Part shown: piece after piece, positions 27,490-34,450 of the stretch
How positions within the stretch are numbered: the stretch's first letter is position 1
Layout: every line of letters begins with the position of its first letter
Source: Emticicia sp943368675
GTDB taxonomy: Bacteria > Bacteroidota > Bacteroidia > Cytophagales > Spirosomataceae
Assembly (NCBI GenBank): GCA_943368675.1
Contig: CALRLN020000008.1
Span: 1 to 36,921 of the forward strand
DNA length: 36,921 nucleotides
Reading direction: 5' to 3'
Notes under the pieces: model-generated
What the model was told of the DNA's origin: nothing
The model's input: only the letters and a program-made list of their open reading frames with translations
Databases searched by the model: none
Program-made: the position numbers and the translations under genes

Positions 27490-27528
27490 TAAAACTATAA
27501 AGCCTCCGAAAAGTTCAGAGGCTTTATA
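27490..27528 (-). terminator. intrinsic terminator of the nrnA-FKBP operon
   Basis: TATAAAGCCTC (27496-27506) and GAGGCTTTATA (27518-27528) form an 11-bp stem with an 11-nt loop. On the minus strand it is followed by the U-rich GTTTTATAG, 20 nt after the last FKBP stop. Confidence 0.65.
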
Positions 27529-27547
27529 AAAGTATTAATAATCTGTT

Positions 27548-28441
27548 TTATTTTGTAGCCTTGATCTCTACAACAAAGATTAAAGGCGAATAAGGCGGAA
27601 TAGTGTAGGCTCCTGTTGTCTGGTCTGTTCTGCCTTGTGTACCATATCCAAGTGCTGACTTGAAAACCAGTACAGCTTTCTCTCCTACCCGCAATTTTTG
27701 CAGGCCTTCTTCAAAACCTTTTACCACGCTGCCACTACCTAAATAAACGTCTATCTGACCGGTATCAAATTGCTTGATAGTACTTGCCAGGTAACCTGTA
27801 TATTTTACAGTAGCAGTTTGATTCACTGCCAGTTGGGTGCCAGTGGTTTCAGTCATTTTAAGGACTTTTACGCCAGACGCAGTTGTATCTCTCGATACAA
27901 AAGTAGCTCCGCCGGTACCAGTAGCAATGTACTCATCTATTTGTTTAGCTTCAGAACGATACCTGAGTATTTCCAGATCTAACACTATCACTGATTTAGC
28001 CGGAATTTTTCCCTGAGTCTGAGAACCATAAGCTAAATAAGATGGTATCAAGAAAAACCCTCTCTCGCCTTCTTTTAACTTACCAATAGCATCCAGGACA
28101 CCTTGCAGACCAATAGTGCCACCAAAAATTGCTGATAAAGGAGCATTCTTCAATCTTTCTGTACTATCAATTCTTGTACCATCAAGCAATGAAAGAACAT
28201 AATGCATTTTTACCTCGTCGCCCAATCCTACAGTAATTCCGGAAGGGTTAGTTTTTGTAACCTGGTAATACATACCATTATCTGCTTTGGTCATATTGAG
28301 GTTTTTGGTGTTGATATAACTCAACATCTGCTGATCATTCAGCTTAACTGTTTCTTCCAGATCATTCTTAAGAAAACCACCGCAAGAATTCAATAAAACA
28401 GAGCAACATACTACGACTAATCCAAGTATTATCTTTTTCAT
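27548..28441 (-). CDS. FKBP-type peptidyl-prolyl cis-trans isomerase lipoprotein, two FKBP-like domains
   Basis: This 297-residue lipoprotein has its acceptor Cys at 20 (LLNSC). The first FKBP-like domain spans about 70-160 (GLGDEVKMHYVLSLLDGTRIDS, LQGVLDAIGKLKEGERGFFLIPSYLAYGSQ) and the second about 198-297 (TATVKYTGYL, FDTGQIDVYLGSGSVVKGFEEGLQKLRVGEKA, PPYSPLIFVVEI). The second domain keeps FD, VVKGFE and YGTQG, common active-site positions of FKBPs. The first lacks the usual FD and is more degenerate. It probably assists proline-limited folding of exported proteins at the envelope. It lies 14 nt after the other FKBP gene, with which it was probably duplicated. Confidence 0.9.
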   Translation of the reverse strand: MKKIILGLVVVCCSVLLNSCGGFLKNDLEETVKLNDQQMLSYINTKNLNMTKADNGMYYQVTKTNPSGITVGLGDEVKMHYVLSLLDGTRIDSTERLKNAPLSAIFGGTIGLQGVLDAIGKLKEGERGFFLIPSYLAYGSQTQGKIPAKSVIVLDLEILRYRSEAKQIDEYIATGTGGATFVSRDTTASGVKVLKMTETTGTQLAVNQTATVKYTGYLASTIKQFDTGQIDVYLGSGSVVKGFEEGLQKLRVGEKAVLVFKSALGYGTQGRTDQTTGAYTIPPYSPLIFVVEIKATK

Positions 28442-28455
28442 TACAATTAAATTAT

Positions 28456-29298
28456 TTATTTCACATCGATAACTTCCATTTCAAAAATCAATGGGCTGAA
28501 CGGTGGAATCGGACCACTACCCTGCTCGCCATAAGCAAGATTTGATGGGATAAAGAAAATGCTTTTTTCGCCTTTTTTCATCATCATTAATGCTTGTTCC
28601 CAACCCGGTATAACTGCACCCTGTCCAATCGGAAACTCAAGCGGTTGTTTACCGGCTGAACTATCAAAAATCTGTCCGTTCATCAGTTTACCCGTATAAT
28701 CTACTTTGACGGTTTTTCCTGATGGAATGGTTGCACCGGTACCTTCTTTCAAAACGACACGATACATGCCATATTGTGTTTTGGTTGCATTCGGAAAATT
28801 TTTCTTGGCAAAATTTTCCATTAGTTTCACCTCATTGTTTTTCTTTTCTTCCTGTGCTTTCTGGAATTGAGCCATGGTCTGAATAGACTTTATTTTCACA
28901 ATAAACTTCATATCAGAGCCTTTGGTCACACCTTGTGGTAAAGGTTGTTGAACCCGCATGAACAATGAGTCTGCACTTACATATACAGTAGCGCTATCAC
29001 CTACTGATAAGTGCGTAAGGCTATTTTCAAAAGAACCTTTAAAAGCACCCTTAGATAAAGGCATTACAATTGGCTCTTTTCTTTTGTAAGTATCTGTAAA
29101 TACAGTATCATTAGGCGCTTTTATAATCAGATCAAAAGTTAAAATATCTCCTTCTTTTGGTTTTGTTTTGCCGTCTCCTGATTCGTGAATCTGATATTTT
29201 GACCCATCGGTCTCCTGGGTTACTTTAAAATTGTCGCAAGAAGAAAGTAAACCTGCGGTTATTACAAGACCCAATGTAGTTTTCAAAAATTTTGTCAT
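28456..29298 (-). CDS. FKBP-type peptidyl-prolyl cis-trans isomerase lipoprotein
   Basis: This 280-residue lipoprotein has its acceptor Cys at 21 (LLSSC). Residues 45-138 are an FKBP-like domain that is poorly conserved at the active site. A charged helical linker follows (FQKAQEEKKNNEVKLMENFAKKNFP, about 144-168). Residues 190-280 are a canonical FKBP domain: VDYTGKLMNGQIFDSS, GQGAVIPGWEQALMMMKKGEK, FIPSNLAYGEQGSG and IPPFSPLIFEMEV, with the conserved Tyr, Phe-Asp, Val-Ile, Trp and Tyr pocket residues. Catalytic activity is therefore expected in the C-terminal domain. It is the middle gene of the nrnA-FKBP-FKBP unit. Confidence 0.92.
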   Translation of the reverse strand: MTKFLKTTLGLVITAGLLSSCDNFKVTQETDGSKYQIHESGDGKTKPKEGDILTFDLIIKAPNDTVFTDTYKRKEPIVMPLSKGAFKGSFENSLTHLSVGDSATVYVSADSLFMRVQQPLPQGVTKGSDMKFIVKIKSIQTMAQFQKAQEEKKNNEVKLMENFAKKNFPNATKTQYGMYRVVLKEGTGATIPSGKTVKVDYTGKLMNGQIFDSSAGKQPLEFPIGQGAVIPGWEQALMMMKKGEKSIFFIPSNLAYGEQGSGPIPPFSPLIFEMEVIDVK

Positions 29299-29338
29299 GA
29301 AATTTTATTAATTATAAATTTATTACGTAATGAAATAT

Positions 29339-30379
29339 TTAAACCTGTTCTAAGAGCTGATTTTTATACTGTGGCAAAAGCCCCAGAAATTTTTCGACGG
29401 TTTTAGCCAGGCTCACATACGAGCGTCCGCCTGCCGCATTTTTATGGCCGCCTCCATTAAAATGATTCCGGGCAAATTCACTCACAGAAAAATCTTTTAC
29501 CGACCTGAACGAAATGCGTATCATATCGTCTCTTTCTACAAACATGGCGGTCATTTCTACTCCACTGATCGAAAGACCGTAATTCACAATTCCTTCAGTA
29601 TCTCCATTTTTTGAATCATATCTGGCCAGCTCTTCTTTCGAAATAGTAATATATGATACCCTGTATTCAGGCAGGTAAACCAGTTTCTGGCTTAAGGCAA
29701 ATCCTAAAAACTGAATACGCTCTAAAGAATTATTATCAAATATCTTTCTATGTACACTATTGGTTGCTACGCCTATTTCTATCAGTTCACCCGCTACCCT
29801 GTGTAAATCCTTGGTCGTGCTATCGAAGCGGAAAGAACCTGTATCTGTTACTAATCCTGCATATAAACACTCTGCACACGGAATATCAATCAAGGCTTTA
29901 TCGCCAAGAATTTCTATCAGCTGATATATGAGTTCGCAGGTAGCCGCAGCTTTATCATTCCAGAAAACAAAATCGGCGAAATTTTCCGGTTGCTGATGGT
30001 GGTCTATCAGTACTTTTATGGCTGAAGATTTTTTCACATATTCTTCCATGCCCTTAATTCGATTCAAAACCGAAAAATCCAGGCAAAAAATAATATCTGA
30101 GTCGGCAACTAATCGTCTCGCAAGGTCTTGTTTTTCGCTTTCATAATTAATTACCTCATCCTCGCCCGGCATCCATTGTAAAAACTCCGGATAATCAGTA
30201 GGAGTTACAACAGTTACGATATGATTCTTTTTCTTTAAATAGGAAGCTAAACCCAACGATGAACCAAGTGCGTCGGCATCAGGGTTTTGATGAGTAGTAA
30301 TAACAATTCTTTTGGGTGATGCCAATAAATCGTTAAATTCTTGTAATTTCTGTACCGAATCTGAAAAAAACTCTTGCAT
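29339..30379 (-). CDS. DHH/DHHA1 phosphoesterase (NrnA-like oligoribonuclease/pAp phosphatase)
   Basis: The protein has 346 residues from the ATG at 30379. The DHH domain has THQNPDADALGSSLGL (metal ligands His and Asp, near 30-40), the aspartate of FCLDFS, and the IDHHQQPENF motif near 128-137, followed by GLVTDTGSF. The DHHA1 domain ends the protein, with the substrate loop FNGGGHKNAAGG. This layout matches NrnA, which degrades 2-5 nt RNAs and, in many members, dephosphorylates pAp. The frame continues to a TTG at 30397, but that codon lies upstream of the predicted promoter's -7 box, so the ATG at 30379 is used. It heads the operon with two FKBP lipoproteins. Confidence 0.9.
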   Translation of the reverse strand: MQEFFSDSVQKLQEFNDLLASPKRIVITTHQNPDADALGSSLGLASYLKKKNHIVTVVTPTDYPEFLQWMPGEDEVINYESEKQDLARRLVADSDIIFCLDFSVLNRIKGMEEYVKKSSAIKVLIDHHQQPENFADFVFWNDKAAATCELIYQLIEILGDKALIDIPCAECLYAGLVTDTGSFRFDSTTKDLHRVAGELIEIGVATNSVHRKIFDNNSLERIQFLGFALSQKLVYLPEYRVSYITISKEELARYDSKNGDTEGIVNYGLSISGVEMTAMFVERDDMIRISFRSVKDFSVSEFARNHFNGGGHKNAAGGRSYVSLAKTVEKFLGLLPQYKNQLLEQV

Positions 30380-30386
30380 AACGGCG

Positions 30387-30417
30387 CAAAGGTACAAAGG
30401 ATTGACGGGAAAACAAA
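30387..30417 (-). promoter_or_regulatory. promoter of the nrnA-FKBP operon
   Basis: On the minus strand TTTG (30417-30414), exactly 19 nt, then TACCTTTG (30394-30387) is a perfect match to the Bacteroidota promoter. The -7 box ends 8 nt before the ATG, so the mRNA would have almost no leader. Confidence 0.65.
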
Positions 30418-30515
30418 TAAGACGAATTTAATGCCGGTTCTATTTCAGCTAAAGCTGATTTTATTTCTAAGTACCCTTCATGATTATAAAATTTACAAAT
30501 AAATTACCGTGTTTC

Positions 30516-30545
30516 TTATCAAATTGATAATTTCCTTTATGTTTG
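30516..30545 (+). promoter_or_regulatory. GH32 promoter -7 box with overlapping dyad (candidate operator)
   Basis: TATGTTTG (30538-30545) matches the -7 box, 28 nt before the GH32 ATG. The perfect dyad TTATCAAATTGATAA (30516-30530) occupies the -33 to -16 region, where a bound regulator would block polymerase. The -33 box itself is poor, as in regulated promoters. Confidence 0.4.
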
Positions 30546-30573
30546 TGTATCAGATTTCTTAAATCTTTCTCCT

Positions 30574-32076
30574 ATGAAAAACTTTATTCTCGCCCTCTGC
30601 CTATTTGTTTCTTATACTGCCTGCTGCCAGCAAGTGTCTACAGAACAATGGAGACCTAATTTTCATTTCTCACCCGAAAAAAACTGGACCAACGACCCTA
30701 ATGGTCTGATATATCATGAGGGAGAATGGCATATATTCTATCAGCATAATCCTTTTGAAAACAAATGGGGGCACATGAGTTGGGGTCATGCCGTGAGCAA
30801 AGATCTGGTAAACTGGGAGCATCTGCCTGTAGCTATTCCGGAAGATTCAGTATGGATATTTTCCGGGGGGGTAGTGGTTGATAAAAACAATACGAGTGGA
30901 TTTGGTAAAAATAGCATGGTTGCTATTTACACAGCTGACTACCACGGCAAAAAAGAAAATCAACACCTGGCTTACTCAACAGATAATGGCAGAACATGGA
31001 CTAAATATAACAATAACCCGATTATTCCGGCTCCACTACCAAACGGAAAGATAATGAAGGATTTCCGGGACCCGAATATGTTCTGGCACGAGCCAAGTAA
31101 GCAATGGATTATGGTAGTAGTATTGCCGACCGAATTTAAAGCACATTTTTATGGCTCTAAAAACCTGATTAACTGGACATTTCTGAGCGAATTTGCGAAA
31201 CAGGGGGATCTGAGAAAAATATGGGAATGCCCCTCATTAATAGAACTGCCCATAGAAGGCGAACAGACATCTAAATGGGTATTGATGCTATCTTCTAACG
31301 GCCCTCATCAGGATTTTATAGGTATGCAATACTTTGTCGGAAATTTTGATGGCAAAACCTTTACGAATGACAACCCGGCAGATACCAAACTTTATGTTGA
31401 CTACGGAAAGGATTTTTATGCGGCTATTCCTTTCAATAATGCGCCTAAAAAAAGCATGTTAGGCTGGATGGCCAGTTGGAATTATACAGATGCCTTACCG
31501 ACTTTTCCGTGGAAAGGGCAAATGAGTATACCAAGAGAGATGTCATTAAAAAGAACCAAAGACGGACTACGACTATTGCAAAAACCTGCCGATGAGGTAT
31601 TAAAAGCGAAAAACTGGCGGGGCATAGTACAGATGGAAGAAATGAGCATAGAAGAAGATAACGGTATGATGTGGCGCAATCAGGGGAGTTCTTATATGAT
31701 TGATGTTGAGTTTGAATTAGGTGCTGCAAGAGAAGTAGGCGTAAAAGTCATGAAAAATTTGGCTACTAACCAGGAAACACTCATTGGTTATCAGAAAGAC
31801 AGCGAACAACTATATGTGAATAGAATCAACTCAGGCAAAGTCATTGCTACAAATTTTGCTTCAATGGATGCAAGCCCTCTCAGGTTGGAAAGAGGTACGG
31901 TAAGACTATTAATTTTTGTTGATCAGTCTTCTATAGAGGTATTTGGTAATGATGGAGAGGCAGTGGTAACCAGTCTTATCTTTCCGGAAAGTAATAGTGC
32001 CAACTGGCAGTTATTCAGCCGGGATGGCAGAGCCAAAGTTACAAAGCTGAAAGTATGGGAATGGCAGAAAGATTAA
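30574..32076 (+). CDS. secreted glycoside hydrolase family 32 protein (levanase/inulinase/invertase type)
   Basis: This 500-residue enzyme has an export signal (MKNFILALCLFVSYTACCQQ). The N-terminal five-bladed propeller carries the GH32 motifs in order: WTNDPNG (nucleophile Asp41), FSGGV near 96-100, FRDP (Asp166, transition-state stabiliser) and WECP (acid/base Glu218). The C-terminal beta-sandwich has VDQSSIEVFGNDGEAVVTSLIFP, the usual end of the family. It cleaves beta-fructosyl linkages in sucrose, inulin or levan, and the exact preference cannot be read here. It is the only glycan-degrading enzyme recognised in the window, about 7.6 kb from the SusC/D block and transcribed separately. 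A dyad overlaps its promoter. Confidence 0.93.
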   Translation: MKNFILALCLFVSYTACCQQVSTEQWRPNFHFSPEKNWTNDPNGLIYHEGEWHIFYQHNPFENKWGHMSWGHAVSKDLVNWEHLPVAIPEDSVWIFSGGVVVDKNNTSGFGKNSMVAIYTADYHGKKENQHLAYSTDNGRTWTKYNNNPIIPAPLPNGKIMKDFRDPNMFWHEPSKQWIMVVVLPTEFKAHFYGSKNLINWTFLSEFAKQGDLRKIWECPSLIELPIEGEQTSKWVLMLSSNGPHQDFIGMQYFVGNFDGKTFTNDNPADTKLYVDYGKDFYAAIPFNNAPKKSMLGWMASWNYTDALPTFPWKGQMSIPREMSLKRTKDGLRLLQKPADEVLKAKNWRGIVQMEEMSIEEDNGMMWRNQGSSYMIDVEFELGAAREVGVKVMKNLATNQETLIGYQKDSEQLYVNRINSGKVIATNFASMDASPLRLERGTVRLLIFVDQSSIEVFGNDGEAVVTSLIFPESNSANWQLFSRDGRAKVTKLKVWEWQKD

Positions 32077-32091
32077 ACTGCCTGAAAGCAG

Positions 32092-32127
32092 AAGCTGAAT
32101 AAACTCCTGGGTTTATTCAGCTTTTTT
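32092..32127 (+). terminator. intrinsic terminator of the GH32 gene
   Basis: AAGCTGAATAAAC (32092-32104) and GTTTATTCAGCTT (32111-32123) form a 13-bp perfect stem with a 6-nt loop, then T to 32127. Its right arm contains the stop and last codons of the minus-strand gene at 32113. Confidence 0.88.
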
Positions 32128-32322
32128 CTTTTGCTGACGTTGCTTAAACAGTAAAAATAAGCTTATGACAGCTCCTATGGCAATTGTGTAAAATTGGATT
32201 TTCTGAATACGAAGTGCCAGTGCCTGATTACCTGTATAGTAAGTTATCAGCACAGCAGCCGTGATAATAATCATAATAGCAAGCATTACAGCAGGTACTA
32301 TCTTTGTTAATTTTCCTTGCAT
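32113..32322 (-). CDS. small membrane protein of unknown function
   Basis: This is a 69-residue protein with two hydrophobic segments (about 8-28 and 43-60) and a basic tail (KQRQQKKKAE), so both ends are probably in the cytoplasm. I recognise no family. It is supported by its composition, the ATG start and a -7 box (TACTTTTG) upstream on its strand. Its stop codon lies in the stem of the GH32 terminator. It is divergent from the oxidoreductase gene, and the two promoters abut. Confidence 0.65.
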   Translation of the reverse strand: MQGKLTKIVPAVMLAIMIIITAAVLITYYTGNQALALRIQKIQFYTIAIGAVISLFLLFKQRQQKKKAE

Positions 32323-32325
32323 CAG

Positions 32326-32354
32326 TTGATGTATTTGTGTTTATACTATATTTG
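32326..32354 (+). promoter_or_regulatory. promoter of the Gfo/Idh/MocA gene
   Basis: TTG (32326-32328), 18 nt, then TATATTTG (32347-32354) matches the -7 consensus exactly. The ATG is at 32389, giving a leader of about 28 nt. Confidence 0.55.
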
Positions 32355-32381
32355 CAAAAGTAATCAAATTTAACGATTCAA
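32355..32381 (-). promoter_or_regulatory. promoter of the small membrane protein gene
   Basis: On the minus strand TTG (32381-32379), 16 nt, then TACTTTTG (32362-32355). The -7 box is perfect but the spacer is short. It directly abuts the -7 box of the opposite promoter. Confidence 0.4.
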
Positions 32382-32388
32382 CTCCACA

Positions 32389-33786
32389 ATGGACAGTTTT
32401 TCAAGACGTGATATACTTAAAACATTTGGCTTAACTGCTGGTGGTTTATCCTTTCTAAATACCGATAGTTTTGCTGGAAACCCTACTGACGAACCTATCG
32501 GAATACCAGATGATGAGCGATATATCTCACTCGAAAAACCAGTTACGGCTATTGTTTTAGGGGCAGGTAACCGGGGTAATGTTTACGGTCGTTTTGCGCT
32601 GGCTTTTCCTGATGAGTTAGCTATTGTAGGTGTAGCTGAGCCTATTCCCTTTCGTAATGACAAATACGCCAAAGACCATAAAATCGACGAAAAGAACCGC
32701 TTCCAAACCTGGGAAGATGTCTTTAAGGTTCCGAAATTTGCAGATGCTATTATAATATCAACACCAGATACCCTGCACTACGGCCCTGCCATGAAAGCAT
32801 TGGAAATGGGATATAATGTATTGCTCGAAAAACCTATTTCGCCCTCATATCAGGAGTGTCTTGATATACTGGCAATGGCTAAAAAAACCAAAAGAATCAT
32901 TGCCGTATGCCATGTGCTGCGCTATACGCCTTACTTCAGGAAATTGAAAGAAATAGCCCAGAGTGGCCAATTTGGTAAACTGATAAGTGTAAATCATCTG
33001 GAGGGTATAGAATATCAGCACATGGCTCACTCTTATGTACGTGGTAACTGGCATGTAGCAAAAGATTCCAATCCTATTATTCTGGCTAAATCATGCCATG
33101 ACTTGGATATATTAAGGTGGATAATTGGTAAACCCTGCAAAAGTATTTCGGCCTATGGTTCGCTAAGCTGGTTTACAAAAGAAAATGCGCCGGAAGGAAG
33201 CACAGAACGCTGTACTGACGGTTGTAAAGTTGAAAAAGAGTGCGCGTTTTCGGCCATCAATATCTATCACAAACAAAAGCTGCGCATAAGGGTACTTGAC
33301 GTAACTGATGATTTGACTAAACAGGGCGACGAAATTTTAGAGAAATTAAAAACCTCACCTTATGGCCGATGTGTATATAGAATGAACAATGACCAGCCCG
33401 ACCATTATACTACTTCAATGGAGTTTCAAGACGGTGTTACGGTAAGCTTTGCTATGGAGGCTTTCACTTCTTTTGAAGCCCGCAAGACCCGCCTGATGTT
33501 TTCGCAGGGAGAAGTATGGGGGGATATGGATGAAATCCAGACTTATGACTTCCGGACTAAGCAAAACACTAAATGGCGGGCAAGCGAGTTGCCTGAGTAT
33601 AAAAGCCAGGCATCAGGCCATGCAGGAGGAGATTATGGCTTAGCCCGTAATTTCGTACAGGCAGTAGCCCAGAATAAACCTGAATTATTAACATCAACCA
33701 TTGATGCCTCTATAGAAAGCCATGTAATGGGTTTTATGGCTGAGAAAAGCCGCCTGAATAAGCAAATGGTAGATGTAAAAATATAA
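32389..33786 (+). CDS. Tat-exported Gfo/Idh/MocA family oxidoreductase
   Basis: The protein has 465 residues. Residues 1-29 are a twin-arginine signal (SRRDILKTFGLTAGGLSFL). The NAD(P)-binding Rossmann fold begins at about residue 52 (TAIVLGAGNRGNVYGRFA), ISTPDTLHYGPAMKALEMG follows, and the family lysine is Lys148 in EKPIS. The substrate domain has KSCHDLDILRWI and a Cys cluster (RCTDGCKVEKECAFSAINIY), which recurs in a subgroup of these proteins and may bind a metal. Exported Gfo/Idh proteins typically oxidise or reduce sugars while holding their own NAD(P) and are folded before export. A short lipoprotein gene follows 2 nt downstream. Confidence 0.9.
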   Translation: MDSFSRRDILKTFGLTAGGLSFLNTDSFAGNPTDEPIGIPDDERYISLEKPVTAIVLGAGNRGNVYGRFALAFPDELAIVGVAEPIPFRNDKYAKDHKIDEKNRFQTWEDVFKVPKFADAIIISTPDTLHYGPAMKALEMGYNVLLEKPISPSYQECLDILAMAKKTKRIIAVCHVLRYTPYFRKLKEIAQSGQFGKLISVNHLEGIEYQHMAHSYVRGNWHVAKDSNPIILAKSCHDLDILRWIIGKPCKSISAYGSLSWFTKENAPEGSTERCTDGCKVEKECAFSAINIYHKQKLRIRVLDVTDDLTKQGDEILEKLKTSPYGRCVYRMNNDQPDHYTTSMEFQDGVTVSFAMEAFTSFEARKTRLMFSQGEVWGDMDEIQTYDFRTKQNTKWRASELPEYKSQASGHAGGDYGLARNFVQAVAQNKPELLTSTIDASIESHVMGFMAEKSRLNKQMVDVKI

Positions 33787-33788
33787 AA

Positions 33789-34184
33789 ATGATGCGTAAA
33801 ATATTAATTATTGCTCTTCTGGCCCTTAGCGCCTGCAAAAATAAAAAAGCCGATTTAGGAGATTTTGACTTACAGAGTTTCAGAACTGACAGGGGAGCCT
33901 GCGAAGACAAAAGAGTAAAACTGATTGAGCCTTTGAAAGCGCTCAGACCGAAGATACTGGGTTTAACCGAAAATCAGATTGTAGATAACTTCGGCAGATA
34001 CGATTATCAGATTCTGAGCAGACGTAACGAGAAAGTATTTGTGTATTTTCTGGAAAAAGGCCCTCAATGCCAGCAGATTCAGAATCCGACCAATTCCCGC
34101 TCTATGCTATTGTACTTTAATGCTGCCAGTCTGGTAAAAGAAGTATCGTTTCAGACTGGGGGTATTATTGATACGTATAAATAA
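33789..34184 (+). CDS. small lipoprotein of unknown function
   Basis: This is a 131-residue protein with a lipobox (ALSAC, Cys16) followed by KNKKADLGDFDLQSF. The mature part has LGLTENQIVDNFGRYDYQILSRRNEKVFVYFLEKGPQCQ, which resembles the short alpha/beta fold of SmpA/OmlA-type or PepSY-like lipoproteins. This is a loose resemblance and not a family call. Two Cys (in GACEDKR and GPQCQQ) could form a disulfide. It starts 2 nt after the oxidoreductase stop, so the two are almost certainly co-transcribed. MMRK gives two possible starts three bases apart. Confidence 0.75.
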   Translation: MMRKILIIALLALSACKNKKADLGDFDLQSFRTDRGACEDKRVKLIEPLKALRPKILGLTENQIVDNFGRYDYQILSRRNEKVFVYFLEKGPQCQQIQNPTNSRSMLLYFNAASLVKEVSFQTGGIIDTYK

Positions 34185-34260
34185 ATTTGTGCATTTTTGT
34201 CAAAGATTTTAAGTGTATTCCGGTTATCCGGACTTATTCAGATAAAATTTTTAAAAATAT

Positions 34261-34290
34261 TTTGTTTTTAAAAATTACTCAATACTTTTG
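34261..34290 (+). promoter_or_regulatory. promoter of the trp operon
   Basis: TTTG (34261-34264), 18 nt, then TACTTTTG (34283-34290) fits the Bacteroidota consensus. It lies 23 nt before the leader-peptide ATG. Confidence 0.65.
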
Positions 34291-34313
34291 TAACAAGATT
34301 TTAAACACAGACA

Positions 34314-34373
34314 ATGACTCAAGGCAATATTATAGCTAACATCTGGTGGTGGCGTTCTTCCGACAAAGGATGA
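34314..34373 (+). CDS. trpL: trp operon leader peptide
   Basis: A 19-codon ORF reads MTQGNIIANIWWWRSSDKG. Three consecutive TGG codons (34344-34352) are far beyond chance in such a short frame, and it lies between the promoter and an intrinsic terminator upstream of trpE and trpG. In ribosome-mediated attenuation, translation of such a peptide reports Trp-tRNA supply. Stalling on the Trp codons would leave 34367-34375 free to form an antiterminator. Finishing translation would place the ribosome on the stop (34371-34373) and mask that segment. The product itself probably has no other role. Confidence 0.9.
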   Translation: MTQGNIIANIWWWRSSDKG

Positions 34374-34445
34374 ACAGCATAGCTATGTATTGATTAAAAA
34401 ATATATTCAGCGGCTTACAGTTCATCCTGTAAGCCGTTTTTTTTT
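34354..34445 (+). promoter_or_regulatory. trp attenuator with mutually exclusive RNA pairings
   Basis: Three alternatives can be read. Segment 1 GTTCTTCC (34354-34361) pairs with segment 2 GGATGAAC (34368-34375), one mismatch, 6-nt loop. Segment 2, as AGGATGAAC (34367-34375), pairs perfectly with segment 3 GTTCATCCT (34420-34428). Segments 3 and 4, CGGCTTACAG (34411-34420) and CTGTAAGCCG (34427-34436), form the terminator. Pairing 2:3 conflicts with both others. Segment 2 overlaps the leader stop codon, as expected for a ribosome-sensing switch. Confidence 0.85.
34411..34445 (+). terminator. trp attenuator terminator
   Basis: A perfect 10-bp stem with a TTCATC loop is followed by nine T (34437-34445). 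It ends 5 nt before the ATG of the first structural gene. Confidence 0.92.
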
Positions 34446-34450
34446 GCGCT

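Noticed and set aside
29653..29931. 92-codon plus-strand frame inside the nrnA-like gene
   Set aside because: It is antisense to a well-supported gene and its translation has no recognisable features.
30445..30458. TCAGCT-AA-AGCTGA followed by TTTTATTT, terminator-like on the plus strand
   Set aside because: No plus-strand gene ends nearby. It lies in a divergent promoter region, so termination has no evident purpose.
34378..34387. CATAGCTATG palindrome in the trp leader
   Set aside because: Only a 10-nt self-complementary sequence. It would make a hairpin with no loop and is not needed for the attenuator model.
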